From contig JACKKD010000002.1 in assembly GCA_020637675.1 (NCBI GenBank), positions 806,001 to 870,000 of the forward strand: DNA of 64,000 bases, given 5' to 3'. The stretch's first letter is position 1; the number at the start of each line of letters is the position of its first letter. The position numbers were made by a program, and so were the translations under genes. Source of the stretch: Paracoccaceae bacterium. GTDB lineage: Bacteria > Pseudomonadota > Alphaproteobacteria > Rhodobacterales > Rhodobacteraceae. A model generated the notes under the pieces. The model made no database searches and was not told the DNA's origin. It saw only the letters and a list, made by a program, of their open reading frames with translations. This document shows positions 17,414 through 26,307 of this stretch, piece by piece.

Positions 17414-17707
17414 GTGCGGGCGATTACCCATGGCGATGTTTCGGCAGCAGCGCGTGCCGTCTGGAGTCTGCCTACAGTGGTGCAGCCTGCCGCCGTACGC
17501 GCGATGCTAGAAAAGGCGCATGCGGCCGACCGCTTCCGAAAAAACTGCGGCAGGGCGCATCCGCTTTGGGGCAACGGCAGCCTCATGGCGGCAGCGCTGA
17601 CCGAGTGCGGCCGGGCGGGCGAGCCGCGGCTGTCCGATTCGGGATATCTCGAGGCCATGTGCACGGTCATCGAGACGATCCTCGATTGGCGCCAACGGGC
17701 ACGGTGA
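17414..17707 (+). CDS. Small conserved protein after the GTA cluster (DUF7742-like)
   Basis: 97-residue soluble, alpha-helical protein beginning with GTG 3 bases after the DUF2793 gene. It contains ITHGDVSAAARAVWSLPTV, ADRFRKNCGRAHPLWGNGSL with one cysteine, then GYLEAMCTVIETILDWRQRA. I recall this family as lying next to the GTA cluster and cysE in Rhodobacterales. Function is unknown; conserved placement suggests either a GTA-linked role or a simple hitchhiker. Confidence 0.7.
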   Translation: MRAITHGDVSAAARAVWSLPTVVQPAAVRAMLEKAHAADRFRKNCGRAHPLWGNGSLMAAALTECGRAGEPRLSDSGYLEAMCTVIETILDWRQRAR

Positions 17708-17791
17708 ATTGAGGAGACTGGCGGTACTTCCCGTTTTCGTGCCACGCCCTATCTGGTATGGATGCACCACGAAGCACGGAGGGTCTGGATC

Positions 17792-18601
17792 ATGGCAGAA
17801 CGGCATCCAAAGGTCGCCACCGTCGATCCCGTCTGGTCGCATATCTGCGAAGAGGCGAAGGCCGCAGTTCGGGACGAGCCGCTCCTCGGCGGGTTCATCC
17901 ACTCTGGCATCCTGCACCACGCGACGCTCGAGCGTGCGCTTTCCTACAGGTTCTCGCTGAAGCTCGCTTCGGGCGAGATGAGCGAGCAGATACTTCGCGA
18001 GATTGCGGACGAGGCCTATGCGACCGATCCCACGCTTGGCCAGGCAGCAAGGGCCGATATCGTCGCCGTCTATGACCGCGACCCTGCATGCCACCGGTTC
18101 ATGCAACCGATGATGTTCTTCAAGGGCTTCCAGGCGGTGCAGGCCTTTCGCATCGGTCACTGGCTCTGGACACGGGGCCGGCGCGATCTGGCCTACTTCG
18201 TCCAGATGCGGGTGAGCGAGGTCTTCGGCGTGGACATCCATCCCAATGCCCGGATCGGCAAGGGGATCATGATCGACCATGCCCATTCGATCGTTATCGG
18301 CGAGACGGCGGTCGTCGGGGACAACGTCTCCATGCTGCATTCGGTGACCCTCGGCGGCACCGGCAAGGAGGACGGGGACCGTCATCCGAAGATCGGCAAC
18401 GGAGTGCTGATCGGCGCTGGGGCGAAGATCCTCGGCAACATCCATATCGGCGAGCGGTCCCGGATCGCCGCGGGTTCGGTGGTGCTGCATGACGTGCCAT
18501 CGTGCAAGACCGTGGCCGGTGTGCCCGCGAAGATCGTGGGTGAGGCCGGTTGCGAGCAGCCGGCGCTGACGATGGACCAGTTGATCGACGACGGTGTCTG
18601 A
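17792..18601 (+). CDS. cysE: Serine O-acetyltransferase
   Basis: Makes O-acetylserine from serine and acetyl-CoA, the first committed step of cysteine synthesis. 269 residues: an N-terminal helical domain and a left-handed beta-helix with hexapeptide repeats. Catalytic-site sequence DIHPNARIGKGIMIDHAHSI and the conserved SVTLGGTGKEDGDRHPKI and GAGAKILGNI motifs match CysE closely. A GGAGGG site precedes the ATG at 17792. The C-terminal tail ends with ...MDQLIDDGV; in other species this tail binds cysteine synthase. It forms the usual right flank of the GTA cluster. Confidence 0.96.
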   Translation: MAERHPKVATVDPVWSHICEEAKAAVRDEPLLGGFIHSGILHHATLERALSYRFSLKLASGEMSEQILREIADEAYATDPTLGQAARADIVAVYDRDPACHRFMQPMMFFKGFQAVQAFRIGHWLWTRGRRDLAYFVQMRVSEVFGVDIHPNARIGKGIMIDHAHSIVIGETAVVGDNVSMLHSVTLGGTGKEDGDRHPKIGNGVLIGAGAKILGNIHIGERSRIAAGSVVLHDVPSCKTVAGVPAKIVGEAGCEQPALTMDQLIDDGV

Positions 18602-18623
18602 CGTTGTTCTTGTAGACGTAGAA

Positions 18624-18656
18624 GGGGCCGGGCCAAGGCCCAGCCCCATTCGTTTT
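18624..18656 (+). terminator. Intrinsic terminator after cysE
   Basis: GGGGCCGGGCC at 18624-18634 pairs with GGCCCAGCCCC at 18637-18647 (one mismatch), followed by ATTCGTTTTT. It lies between convergent cysE and pdhC, so it serves the plus strand mainly. Confidence 0.75.
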
Positions 18657-18667
18657 TCCACCTCCGG

Positions 18668-19975
18668 TCAGGCAAGCATCGCGACCGGATTTTCCAGATA
18701 CCCGATGATCGCCTTCAGAAGCTCGGCCCCGAGCGCCCCGTCGATCACCCGGTGATCGACCGAGAGCGTCATCGACATCACTGTGGCAACGCCGATCGTG
18801 CCGTCTGCTTTCACGACCGGCTTTTTCACGCCCGCGCCGACGGCGAGGATCGCCCCGTGCGGCGGGTTGATGACGGCGTCGAAGTTGTCGATGCCGAACA
18901 TGCCGAGGTTCGAGATCGCGAAGCTGCCGCCCTGGTACTCCTGTGGCGCGAGCTTGCGGGTCCGAGCCCGCTGGGCAAGGTCCTTCATCTCGGCCGAGAG
19001 CGTCGACAGCGTCTTCTTGTCGGCATCTTTCAGGACCGGCGTGAAGAGGCCACCCTCGATCGCGACTGCGACCGCGACGTCGGAGGCCTTCATCCGGAAG
19101 ATGCGATCGCCGGCCCATACGGCATTGGCATCCGGCACGTCCTGCAGGGCCACGGCACAGGCCTTGATAATGAAGTCGTTGACCGAGAGCTTTACCCCGC
19201 GCGATTCCAGGCCCGCGTTCAACTCCCCGCGGAACTTCATCAAGGCGTCAAGCTGGACCTCGCGGCGCAAATAGAAATGCGGGATTGTCTGCTTGGCCTC
19301 GGTCAACCGCGCCGCAATGGTCTTGCGCATCCCATCGAGGGTAATCTCCTCGTAGGCCCGGCCTTCGTAGAGCTTGGCGACCATGCCCGCCGACGGACCC
19401 GCGGCCACGGGAGCCGGAGCAGGCGCTGCTGCGGCCGGGGTTGCCGGCGCCGCCGCCGTTGCCGCCGTGCCGGCTGCCTCGACATCCGCCTTCACGATCC
19501 GGCCGTGCGGTCCGGAACCCGTCAGCGCCGCGATGTCGATTCCCTTTTCCTTTGCGAGCCTCCTGGCGAGTGGTGAGGCGATGACACGCGCGCCGCCAGA
19601 TACCGATGGCGCCTGGGCGGTCACGCTGGCGGCAGGAGCAGGGGCGGCAGGCGCTGAGCCTGCCGGGGCCGAGGCTGCCTGCGCCGGAGCAGCAGCGGCC
19701 GCAGGTTTCGCCGGCGCAGCGCCAGCACTCTCGCCCTCCTCCACCAGCACCGCGATGGGCGTGTTGACCTTCACGCCCGCGGTCCCCTCGGCGATGAGGA
19801 TGCGGCCGACGACACCTTCATCGACCGCCTCGAACTCCATGGTCGCCTTGTCGGTCTCGATCTCGGCCAGGATGTCGCCGGACTTGACCGCGTCACCTTC
19901 CTTGACCAGCCACTTGGCCAGCGTGCCCTCTTCCATCGTGGGCGAAAGTGCGGGCATCAGGATTTCGGTTGCCAT
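18668..19975 (-). CDS. pdhC: Pyruvate dehydrogenase E2 (dihydrolipoamide acetyltransferase)
   Basis: Core of the pyruvate dehydrogenase complex; transfers acetyl groups from lipoyl-lysine to CoA. Domains in order: lipoyl domain (1-80, lipoyl Lys43 in ETDKATM), a long Ala/Pro linker (85-125), a peripheral-subunit binding domain (about 128-165, ASPLARRLAKEKGID), a second Ala/Pro linker, and the catalytic domain ending with SVDHRVIDGA (His408, Asp412). 435 residues, normal size. It is third of pdhA-pdhB-pdhC on the minus strand, 12 bases after pdhB. No E3 (lpd) gene follows. Confidence 0.97.
   Translation of the reverse strand: MATEILMPALSPTMEEGTLAKWLVKEGDAVKSGDILAEIETDKATMEFEAVDEGVVGRILIAEGTAGVKVNTPIAVLVEEGESAGAAPAKPAAAAAPAQAASAPAGSAPAAPAPAASVTAQAPSVSGGARVIASPLARRLAKEKGIDIAALTGSGPHGRIVKADVEAAGTAATAAAPATPAAAAPAPAPVAAGPSAGMVAKLYEGRAYEEITLDGMRKTIAARLTEAKQTIPHFYLRREVQLDALMKFRGELNAGLESRGVKLSVNDFIIKACAVALQDVPDANAVWAGDRIFRMKASDVAVAVAIEGGLFTPVLKDADKKTLSTLSAEMKDLAQRARTRKLAPQEYQGGSFAISNLGMFGIDNFDAVINPPHGAILAVGAGVKKPVVKADGTIGVATVMSMTLSVDHRVIDGALGAELLKAIIGYLENPVAMLA
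19718..19975 (-). repeat. Lipoyl-domain coding repeat, copy in pdhC
   Basis: Codes for residues 1-86, which differ at only 7 positions from residues 1-86 of the neighbouring pdhB product (79 of 86 identical). It forms a direct repeat with 21107-21364 in the same orientation, about 1.4 kb apart. Confidence 0.9.
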
Positions 19976-19987
19976 GTCTCTTCCCCC

Positions 19988-21364
19988 TCAGCGATAGGTG
20001 ACTTTTTTTGCCGCAGCGACCACCTCGTCGGAGGTCACGAGCGCCAGCTTTTCAAGATTCGCGGCATAGGGCATCGGCACATCCTTGCCGGTGCAGTTGA
20101 TGACAGGCGCGTCGAGCCAGTCGAACGCCTCCTGCATCAGCACCGCCGAGATGTGGTTGCCGATCGAGCAGACCGGCCAGCCTTCCTCGACCGTCACGCA
20201 GCGGTTGGTCTTCATGACCGACCGGATCACCGTCCCGGTGTCCAGCGGGCGCAGCGTCCTGAGGTCGATGACCTCGGCGCTGATGCCCTCGGCAGCGAGT
20301 TTGTCGGCAGCTTCAAGCGTATGGCTCATCCCGATCCCGAAGGAGACGAGCGTCACATCGGTGCCCTCGCGCCAGACCTTGGCCTTGCCGAACGGGATGG
20401 TGAAGCCCTCCATGTCCGGCACGTCGAAGCTGCGGCCATAGAGAATCTCGTTCTCGAGGAAGATCACCGGATTCGGGTCGCGGATCGCGGTCTTCAGGAG
20501 ACCCTTCGCGTCGGCGGCCGAATAGGGCATCACCACCTTCAGGCCGGGCACCATCGCGTACCAGGCGGCGTAGTCCTGGCTGTGCTGGGCGGCGACGCGG
20601 GCCGCCGCGCCGTTCGGGCCGCGGAAGACGATCGGGCAGCCCATCTGGCCGCCGGACATGTAAAGTGTCTTGGCCGCCGAGTTGATGATCTGGTCGATCG
20701 CCTGCATGGCGAAGTTGAAGGTCATGAATTCGACAATAGGCCTCAGCCCGCCAAAGGCCGAGCCGACGGCTATGCCCGCAAAGCCGTGCTCGGTGATCGG
20801 CGTGTCGATCACGCGCTTCGGCCCGAACTGGTCCAGCAGGCCCTGGCTGATCTTGTAGGCGCCCTGGTACTCGCCCACCTCCTCGCCCATCAGATAGACG
20901 TCCTCGTCGCGCGCCATCTCCTCGGCCATGGCCTCGCGCAGGGCCTCGCGCACGGTCATGGTCTTCATCGGCGTGCCGGCCGGCCAATCGGGTGAGGCAT
21001 CCACGGCCGGCGCCGCGGGGGCGGAGATCGCGGTCGCGGCAACGGCGGCAGGTTCGGCTGCAACCCCGGCGGGGGCTGCGGCCGGGGCAGCCTTCGGCGC
21101 CGGCGTCGCGCCAGCACTTTCGCCTTCTTCGACCAGCACGGCGATCGGCGTGTTGACTTTCACGCCCTCGGTCCCCTCGGCCACGAGGATGCGGCCTACG
21201 GTGCCCTCATCGACGGCCTCGAATTCCATCGTGGCCTTGTCGGTTTCGATCTCTGCGAGGATCTGGCCGGAGGTGACCTTGTCACCCTCCTTCACGAGCC
21301 ATTTCGCGAGCTTTCCTTCCTCCATCGTGGGGGAAAGGGCGGGCATCAGGATTTCGGTTGCCAT
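19988..21364 (-). CDS. pdhB: Pyruvate dehydrogenase E1 beta with N-terminal lipoyl domain
   Basis: Beta subunit of the thiamine-diphosphate decarboxylase E1, 458 residues. Unlike the enterobacterial type it carries its own lipoyl domain (residues 1-80, lipoyl Lys43) and an Ala/Pro-rich linker (85-125) before the transketolase-type domain, an arrangement known in alphaproteobacteria. The E1-beta core is clear: MAEEMARDEDVYLMGEEVGE, IVEFMTFNFAMQAIDQIINSAAK and VTVEEGWPVCSIGNHISAV. It lies 15 bases after pdhA and 12 before pdhC. Confidence 0.97.
   Translation of the reverse strand: MATEILMPALSPTMEEGKLAKWLVKEGDKVTSGQILAEIETDKATMEFEAVDEGTVGRILVAEGTEGVKVNTPIAVLVEEGESAGATPAPKAAPAAAPAGVAAEPAAVAATAISAPAAPAVDASPDWPAGTPMKTMTVREALREAMAEEMARDEDVYLMGEEVGEYQGAYKISQGLLDQFGPKRVIDTPITEHGFAGIAVGSAFGGLRPIVEFMTFNFAMQAIDQIINSAAKTLYMSGGQMGCPIVFRGPNGAAARVAAQHSQDYAAWYAMVPGLKVVMPYSAADAKGLLKTAIRDPNPVIFLENEILYGRSFDVPDMEGFTIPFGKAKVWREGTDVTLVSFGIGMSHTLEAADKLAAEGISAEVIDLRTLRPLDTGTVIRSVMKTNRCVTVEEGWPVCSIGNHISAVLMQEAFDWLDAPVINCTGKDVPMPYAANLEKLALVTSDEVVAAAKKVTYR
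21107..21364 (-). repeat. Lipoyl-domain coding repeat, copy in pdhB
   Basis: Second copy of the 86-residue lipoyl module described at 19718-19975; amino acid identity 79 of 86. Probably arose by duplication with continuing homogenisation between adjacent genes. Confidence 0.9.
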
Positions 21365-21379
21365 GGTTCTTCCTCCCCC

Positions 21380-22369
21380 TCAGGCGTAGATATCGGTCCA
21401 GAGTTCCGACACGTCGGGCTCCGGGCTCTCGCGCGAGAATTCTGCCGCCTCGTTGACGATGGCCTTGATGTCGCGGTCGATGGCCTTCAGGTCGTCGTCG
21501 GTTGCGTGCTTGCCCTGAAGGATCAGTTCGCGCACATGCTCGATCGCATCCCTCTCCTCGCGGATCTTCTGGACCTCCTCGCGGGTGCGGTACTTGGCCG
21601 GGTCCGACATTGAGTGGCCGCGGTAGCGATAGGTCTTCACCTCGAGGATATAGGGCCCGTCGCCCGCACGGCAGTGCGCCACCGCCTTTTCGCCGGCGGC
21701 CTTCACGGCCAGCACGTCCATCCCGTCCACCACCTCGCCAGGAATGCCGAAGGCTTCGCCGCGGGTGTAGAGGTCGGGCGTGGAGGTGGAGCGGCGTTGC
21801 GCCGTGCCCATCGCATACTGGTTGTTCTCGATCACGAAGATCACCGGCAGCTTCCAGAGCGCGGCCATGTTGAAGGTCTCGTAGATCTGGCCCTGGTTCG
21901 CCGCACCGTCTCCGAAATAGGCAAAGCTGACGCGGCCGTTACCCTTGTACTTGTCGGCGAAGGCGAGCCCGGCGCCCAGCGGCACCTGCGCGCCGACGAT
22001 GCCGTGGCCGCCGTAGAAGTGCTTCTCCTTCGAGAACATGTGCATCGAGCCGCCCTTGCCCTTCGAAAGGCCCCCGGCGCGACCCGTGAGTTCGGCCATG
22101 ACGCCCTTGGGGTCCATCCCGCAGGCGAGCATGTGGCCATGGTCGCGGTAGGAGGTGATGCGCTTGTCGCCTTCCTCTGCCGCAGCTTCGAGGCCCACCA
22201 CGACGGCTTCCTGCCCGATGTAGAGATGGCAGAAACCGCCGATGAGGCCCATGCCGTAGAGTTGGCCCGCCTTCTCTTCGAATCGGCGTATGAGCAGCAT
22301 GTCGCGATAGTAGGCGAGCAGCTCGTCCTTCGAAGTATTTGATTTCGCGGCGGTCTTGCGCGCTGCCAT
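21380..22369 (-). CDS. pdhA: Pyruvate dehydrogenase E1 alpha
   Basis: Alpha subunit of pyruvate dehydrogenase E1, 329 residues. The thiamine-diphosphate motif runs from GDGAANQG (153-160) to ENN (181-183). The regulatory phospho-loop-like YRYRGHSMSDPAKYR is present, and the substrate-binding region has HLYIGQEAVVVG and SYRDHGHML. First gene of the pdhABC operon. The start ATG is at 22369 with GGGAGGG as the ribosome site. Upstream lies a TATAAG element next to a near-palindrome (22396-22413). Confidence 0.97.
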   Translation of the reverse strand: MAARKTAAKSNTSKDELLAYYRDMLLIRRFEEKAGQLYGMGLIGGFCHLYIGQEAVVVGLEAAAEEGDKRITSYRDHGHMLACGMDPKGVMAELTGRAGGLSKGKGGSMHMFSKEKHFYGGHGIVGAQVPLGAGLAFADKYKGNGRVSFAYFGDGAANQGQIYETFNMAALWKLPVIFVIENNQYAMGTAQRRSTSTPDLYTRGEAFGIPGEVVDGMDVLAVKAAGEKAVAHCRAGDGPYILEVKTYRYRGHSMSDPAKYRTREEVQKIREERDAIEHVRELILQGKHATDDDLKAIDRDIKAIVNEAAEFSRESPEPDVSELWTDIYA

Positions 22370-22395
22370 TCCTGCACCCTCCCATTGGCAAGAGA

Positions 22396-22413
22396 TAGTT
22401 CAACGTTAAACTA
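22396..22413 (-). promoter_or_regulatory. Near-palindromic operator candidate before pdhA
   Basis: TAGTTCAACGTTAAACTA is an 18-bp dyad around a central CG with a single mismatched pair. On the minus strand TATAAG (22414-22419), a possible -10 element of the pdh promoter, abuts it. A repressor site just downstream of -10 is inferred; the regulator is not identified. Confidence 0.5.
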
Positions 22414-22571
22414 CTTATACCCGCATTGCGCCCGGGTTGCGAGACGTATTTGACCTCACGGAAGGCCCTCGATCCGCTCCGCCATCATGCGCGGGCTTGG
22501 TCCAAAGGTCATGCTCATTCTGTGAAATTTCGCGGCTACGGACGCTCCGCAATCGCCCGAAGCGGACGCGG

Positions 22572-22874
22572 TCAGTGCACCACGATTTCGTCCGAACGGA
22601 CGAGGCCCAGGACGTTGCGGGCTCGTTCGTCGAGAAGGTCGAGGTCGAGATAGGTGTCCGACAGCCGGCGCGTGAGGTTCTCCATCCGCGCGACCTCGGC
22701 TGTCAGCCTCGCATGCTCGGCCTGCAACGTCTCCTTTTCCGCGGTGGCCTGCACCCGGCGGAAGACGCCGAAGTTTCCCTGCACCGCGGCGAAGGTGAAA
22801 TAGAAGCCGACGCTCAGCGCCGCCATGCTGGCAAGCACTGCTCCTATTGCCGGCCGATTCCGGGGTCCGCCCAT
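22572..22874 (-). CDS. FtsB/DivIC-family septum formation initiator
   Basis: 100-residue bitopic membrane protein: one membrane segment (about residues 9-29, AVLASMAALSVGFYFTFAAV), then a coiled coil (about 40-80, EKETLQAEHARLTAEVARMENLTRR), then LDLLDERARNVLGLVRSDEIVVH. The motif ERARNVLGLVR is typical of the DivIC/FtsB family, which bridges FtsL and FtsQ in the divisome. The chosen start MGGPRNR at 22874 gives the normal size. It lies between fda and pdhA on the minus strand; no operon partner is certain. Confidence 0.85.
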   Translation of the reverse strand: MGGPRNRPAIGAVLASMAALSVGFYFTFAAVQGNFGVFRRVQATAEKETLQAEHARLTAEVARMENLTRRLSDTYLDLDLLDERARNVLGLVRSDEIVVH

Positions 22875-22989
22875 CTTCGCTGTCCCGCGCCTCGTCGCAC
22901 CGCCTCTGTCGGGCGGGTTTCCGCGGACGATGCCACAGCCGAACCGCGAAGGGAATCCCCTTCGCGTGAAAATTCGCGCCGTGCGTCCG

Positions 22990-23883
22990 TCAGCCCGCGA
23001 CCGAGGCGTCGTAGATCGACTGGATCGCGGCATCGAGCGCGGCATGGAACTCGGCGTCCGTCTGCTGCGCCGAAAGCCCCTCGGTCAGGGCGCGCGAGAA
23101 GCTCGCGATGACGCCGGCATTCCTTGCCAGGATCGCGTTTGCCTCGGCCCGGGTGTAGCCGCCCGACAGCGCCACCACCCGCATCACCTTCGGATGATCG
23201 ACGAGGGGTTTGTAGAGATTGGCCACCGACGGCAGCGTCAGCTTCAGCATGACCTCGCCACCGGCGGGCAGCGCATCGAGGTTCTTCAGGATTTCGGCAA
23301 GAAGGATCGCCTCCGCCTCCGCCTTGTCGGGGATGGAGATCGTGACCTCCGGCTCGATGATCGGCACGAGGCCATGGGCCATCACCTGCCGGGCCACGTC
23401 GAACTGTTGGGCGACGTTTGCGGCGATGCCCTTGGGGTTGGCGGCGTCGATGACCGACCGCTCCTTGGTGCCGAAGATGCCTTTCGCCACCGCGCGTTTC
23501 AGCAGATCGTCGAGCCCCGGCATCGGCTTCATCAGCCGCACGCCATCCTTCTCCTCCTCCAGCCCCTTGTCGATCTTCAGGAAGGGCACGACGCCCTTGT
23601 CCTCCCAGAGGAACCGGGCCGCGGGCTTGCCGCCGATTTCGGCGTCCATGGTCTTCTCGAAGAGGATCGCGCCGATCACGCGATTGCCGTCGAAGGCCGG
23701 CGAGGTGGCGATCCGCGCCCGCATCTGGTGGATGAGCGCATACATCTCCGCGTCGGTCTTCCAGGCATCGGCGCCGATCCCGTAAAGCTTCAGCGCCTTC
23801 GGGGTGGAACCTCCGCTCTGGTCCAGCGCCGCGATGAAGCCCTTGCCCCCGCGCATCTGATCCGCCTGTTCTTGCCGTGCCAT
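22990..23883 (-). CDS. fda: Class I fructose-bisphosphate aldolase
   Basis: Cleaves fructose-1,6-bisphosphate to the triose phosphates in glycolysis (reversible). 297 residues, start at MARQEQADQM. It belongs to the bacterial class I family of the Staphylococcus Fda type: GKGFIAALDQSGGSTPKAL near the start, Schiff-base lysine Lys214 in VMLKLTLPS, and the phosphate-binding ALSGGYTRAEAN. Not a metal-dependent class II enzyme. It lies downstream of pgk and an SDR on the same strand, so glycolytic genes cluster here. Confidence 0.93.
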   Translation of the reverse strand: MARQEQADQMRGGKGFIAALDQSGGSTPKALKLYGIGADAWKTDAEMYALIHQMRARIATSPAFDGNRVIGAILFEKTMDAEIGGKPAARFLWEDKGVVPFLKIDKGLEEEKDGVRLMKPMPGLDDLLKRAVAKGIFGTKERSVIDAANPKGIAANVAQQFDVARQVMAHGLVPIIEPEVTISIPDKAEAEAILLAEILKNLDALPAGGEVMLKLTLPSVANLYKPLVDHPKVMRVVALSGGYTRAEANAILARNAGVIASFSRALTEGLSAQQTDAEFHAALDAAIQSIYDASVAG

Positions 23884-24037
23884 GATGACCTCCGCTGATA
23901 TCGCCGCATCCGGGCCCCGCGCCCCTTGCCCCGCTTCTAGGCGACCGGCCTGCGCCATGCAAACGTGGTGGCGCTAACGTGCGGTTGGTGGCCGTCGCGC
24001 CGGAAACAATCCGGCCCGGACAGCGACCCGGGCGGCC

Positions 24038-24811
24038 CTATTTCAGGAAGATCGCCGCGATCCTCGGAACGACAGCGCGTGGCACGAAGCGCGGCCCGAC
24101 GGAGAAGAGCCAGTTGTGCGGCCCCGTCACCTTCACGCGCCGTCCCGCCTTCATCGCCCGCCAGCCCGCGCGCGCGACCGGGGCCGCCCCGGCGGGCTTC
24201 AGCGCCGTGAAGAGCGTGATCCCCTCCATGCCGGCAGACCTGGCGAAATTGGTGGCGGTCGCGCCGGGGCAGAGCGTGGTGACGGTGACGGGCGTCCCGC
24301 GCAGTTCCTCGGCGACGGCCTCGCCGAGCGAGAGCACATAGGCCTTGGTGGCGTGATAGACGGCCATGTTCGGCCCCGGCATGAACCCCGCGGTTGACCC
24401 GACGTTGAGGATCCGCCCGCCGCCCTGTTGCAGCATGTGCGCGACCGCCCGCTTGGTCAGGATGGTCAGTGCCGCGACGTTGACCATGACGGAGGACATC
24501 TCGCGGTCGAAGTCGCGCCCGGCGAAGGGTCCGTTGGCACCAAGGCCCGCGTTGTTCACGACGATCTCGATGTGCCGCCTGAGTGCCGCCTTGCGCCAGA
24601 GCGTCTCGACTGCCTCCGGGTTGCCGAGGTCGGCGGGCCAGACCTCCACCGCGATCGGGTGCCTTGCCCGCAGGTCCTCGGCCAGACGCTCCATCTTCGC
24701 CGCCTGCCGTGCGACAAGGATCAGATCGCGCCCCTCGGCTGCGGCGATCCGGGCGAATTCGACGCCGAGACCCTCCGAGGCGCCGGTGATCAGCGTCCAT
24801 TTGGCGGCCAT
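24038..24811 (-). CDS. Short-chain dehydrogenase/reductase, classical type
   Basis: 257-residue NAD(P)-dependent oxidoreductase. Rossmann motif TGASEGLG (9-16), NNAG (86-89), catalytic Ser139, Tyr152 and Lys156 (YHATK). The C-terminal third is basic with GRRVKVTGPHNWLFSVG and FVPRAVVPRIAAIFLK, like the DltE/YqjQ group of SDRs with a hydrophobic end. Substrate unknown. It sits between pgk (155 bases upstream) and fda; the position alone does not define the role. Confidence 0.9.
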   Translation of the reverse strand: MAAKWTLITGASEGLGVEFARIAAAEGRDLILVARQAAKMERLAEDLRARHPIAVEVWPADLGNPEAVETLWRKAALRRHIEIVVNNAGLGANGPFAGRDFDREMSSVMVNVAALTILTKRAVAHMLQQGGGRILNVGSTAGFMPGPNMAVYHATKAYVLSLGEAVAEELRGTPVTVTTLCPGATATNFARSAGMEGITLFTALKPAGAAPVARAGWRAMKAGRRVKVTGPHNWLFSVGPRFVPRAVVPRIAAIFLK

Positions 24812-24966
24812 GGTCTCTCCCTCCGGTTGCGATCGCCCGCTGCGGCGGCCCGGTTTTGTTGGTGACGCAGGATTGCGGCAAAACCGGGGAGGATGCCGCA
24901 GTGACAGGCGCTTTCGCCAGAGCGGCGGCCGACGTGCAATCTGGTCGCAGGCCGCGCGCCGGCGCC

Positions 24967-26157
24967 TCAGGCGCCGAGCGCGGCGACACCTGGCAGGACC
25001 TTGCCTTCCATCCATTCGAGGAAGGCGCCCCCCGCAGTGGAGATGTAGCTGAAATCCCCCGCCACGCCCGCCTTGTTCAGCGCCGCGACAGTATCGCCGC
25101 CGCCTGCGACCGAGACGAGCCGCCCGCCGCGCGTCAGTTCTGCCGCCTTCCGCGCCGCTGCATTGGTTGCGGCGTCGAAAGGCTCGATCTCGAAAGCGCC
25201 GAGCGGGCCGTTCCAGATCAGCGTGCGGCAACGCGCGAAGACTTCCGCTATCAGGTCGACGGTCTCGGGTCCGGCGTCGAGGATCATCGCGTCGGGCGGG
25301 CAGGCGTCGGCGGCGACCGTCTGGTTGGCCGCACCCGCCTTGAATTCCCGCGCCACGACCACGTCGACGGGCAGCTCGACCGAGCAGCCCGTCTTCTTCG
25401 CCTTCTCCAGGATCTCGCGTGCGGTGTCTGCCATGTCCCGCTCGGCGAGCGAGGCGCCCACCTCGATCCCCTTGGCCACAAGGAACGTGTTGGCCATGCC
25501 GCCGCCGATGACGAGGTGATCGACCTTCTCCACGAGGTTGCCGAGGAGGTCGAGCTTCGTCGAGACCTTCGCCCCGCCGACCACGGCGACGACCGGCCGC
25601 TCCGGATCGCCCAAGGCCGCGTTCAGCGCCCTGAGTTCCGCCTCCATCAACCGTCCGGCGCAGGCGGGCATCAGATGCGCGATGCCTTCGGTCGAGGCGT
25701 GCGCCCGGTGCGCGGCCGAAAAGGCGTCGTTGACATAGATCTGACCGAGCGCAGCCAGAGCCGCCGCCATCGCCGGGTCGTTCTTCTCCTCGCCCGCGTG
25801 AAAGCGCGTGTTCTCCAGAAGGAGAACGTCGCCGGGCTCCATTGCCGCGACCGCCTTCTTCGCCGGCGCTCCGATGCAGTCCTCGGCGAAGGCGACCTTC
25901 CGGCCAAGCGCCGCTTCCAGCGCCGGCAAGGTGACGCGCAGGCTCATCTCGGGCACGACCTGGCCCTTCGGCCGCCCGAAATGCGCCAGCAGAACCGGCT
26001 TGCCGCCGCGGCCCAGGATGTCCCTGATCGTCGGCACGATCTTCTCGATCCGTGTCGCGTCGGTGACCTGGCCCGCCTCGACCGGCACGTTGATATCCAC
26101 CCGGACCAGCACCGTCCGGTCCGCCATCTCCATGTCGTCGATCGTTTTCCAGGCCAT
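24967..26157 (-). CDS. pgk: Phosphoglycerate kinase
   Basis: Transfers phosphate from 1,3-bisphosphoglycerate to ADP in glycolysis. 396 residues, family length, starting MAWKTIDDMEMADRTVLVRV. Signature VLVRVDINVPV, the substrate-binding LLAHFGRPKG, DAFSAAHRAHAST, and the C-terminal nucleotide loop VSVAGGGDTVAALNKAG are present. Divergent from the cyclophilin genes; followed by the SDR and aldolase genes. Confidence 0.97.
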   Translation of the reverse strand: MAWKTIDDMEMADRTVLVRVDINVPVEAGQVTDATRIEKIVPTIRDILGRGGKPVLLAHFGRPKGQVVPEMSLRVTLPALEAALGRKVAFAEDCIGAPAKKAVAAMEPGDVLLLENTRFHAGEEKNDPAMAAALAALGQIYVNDAFSAAHRAHASTEGIAHLMPACAGRLMEAELRALNAALGDPERPVVAVVGGAKVSTKLDLLGNLVEKVDHLVIGGGMANTFLVAKGIEVGASLAERDMADTAREILEKAKKTGCSVELPVDVVVAREFKAGAANQTVAADACPPDAMILDAGPETVDLIAEVFARCRTLIWNGPLGAFEIEPFDAATNAAARKAAELTRGGRLVSVAGGGDTVAALNKAGVAGDFSYISTAGGAFLEWMEGKVLPGVAALGA

Positions 26158-26307
26158 ATGCGCGAATCCTTCCGTCCCGGCGGTTTTCCGCAAATCTAAC
26201 CGCCGCCTGGGGTCAAGCCTAGGCGATCCGCCAATCTTGCGACGCTTTGCCCTTTTCAGGGGCGTCCGAGGCGACTAGGTTCCCCCCCGACATCGAAGGA
26301 GACCACC

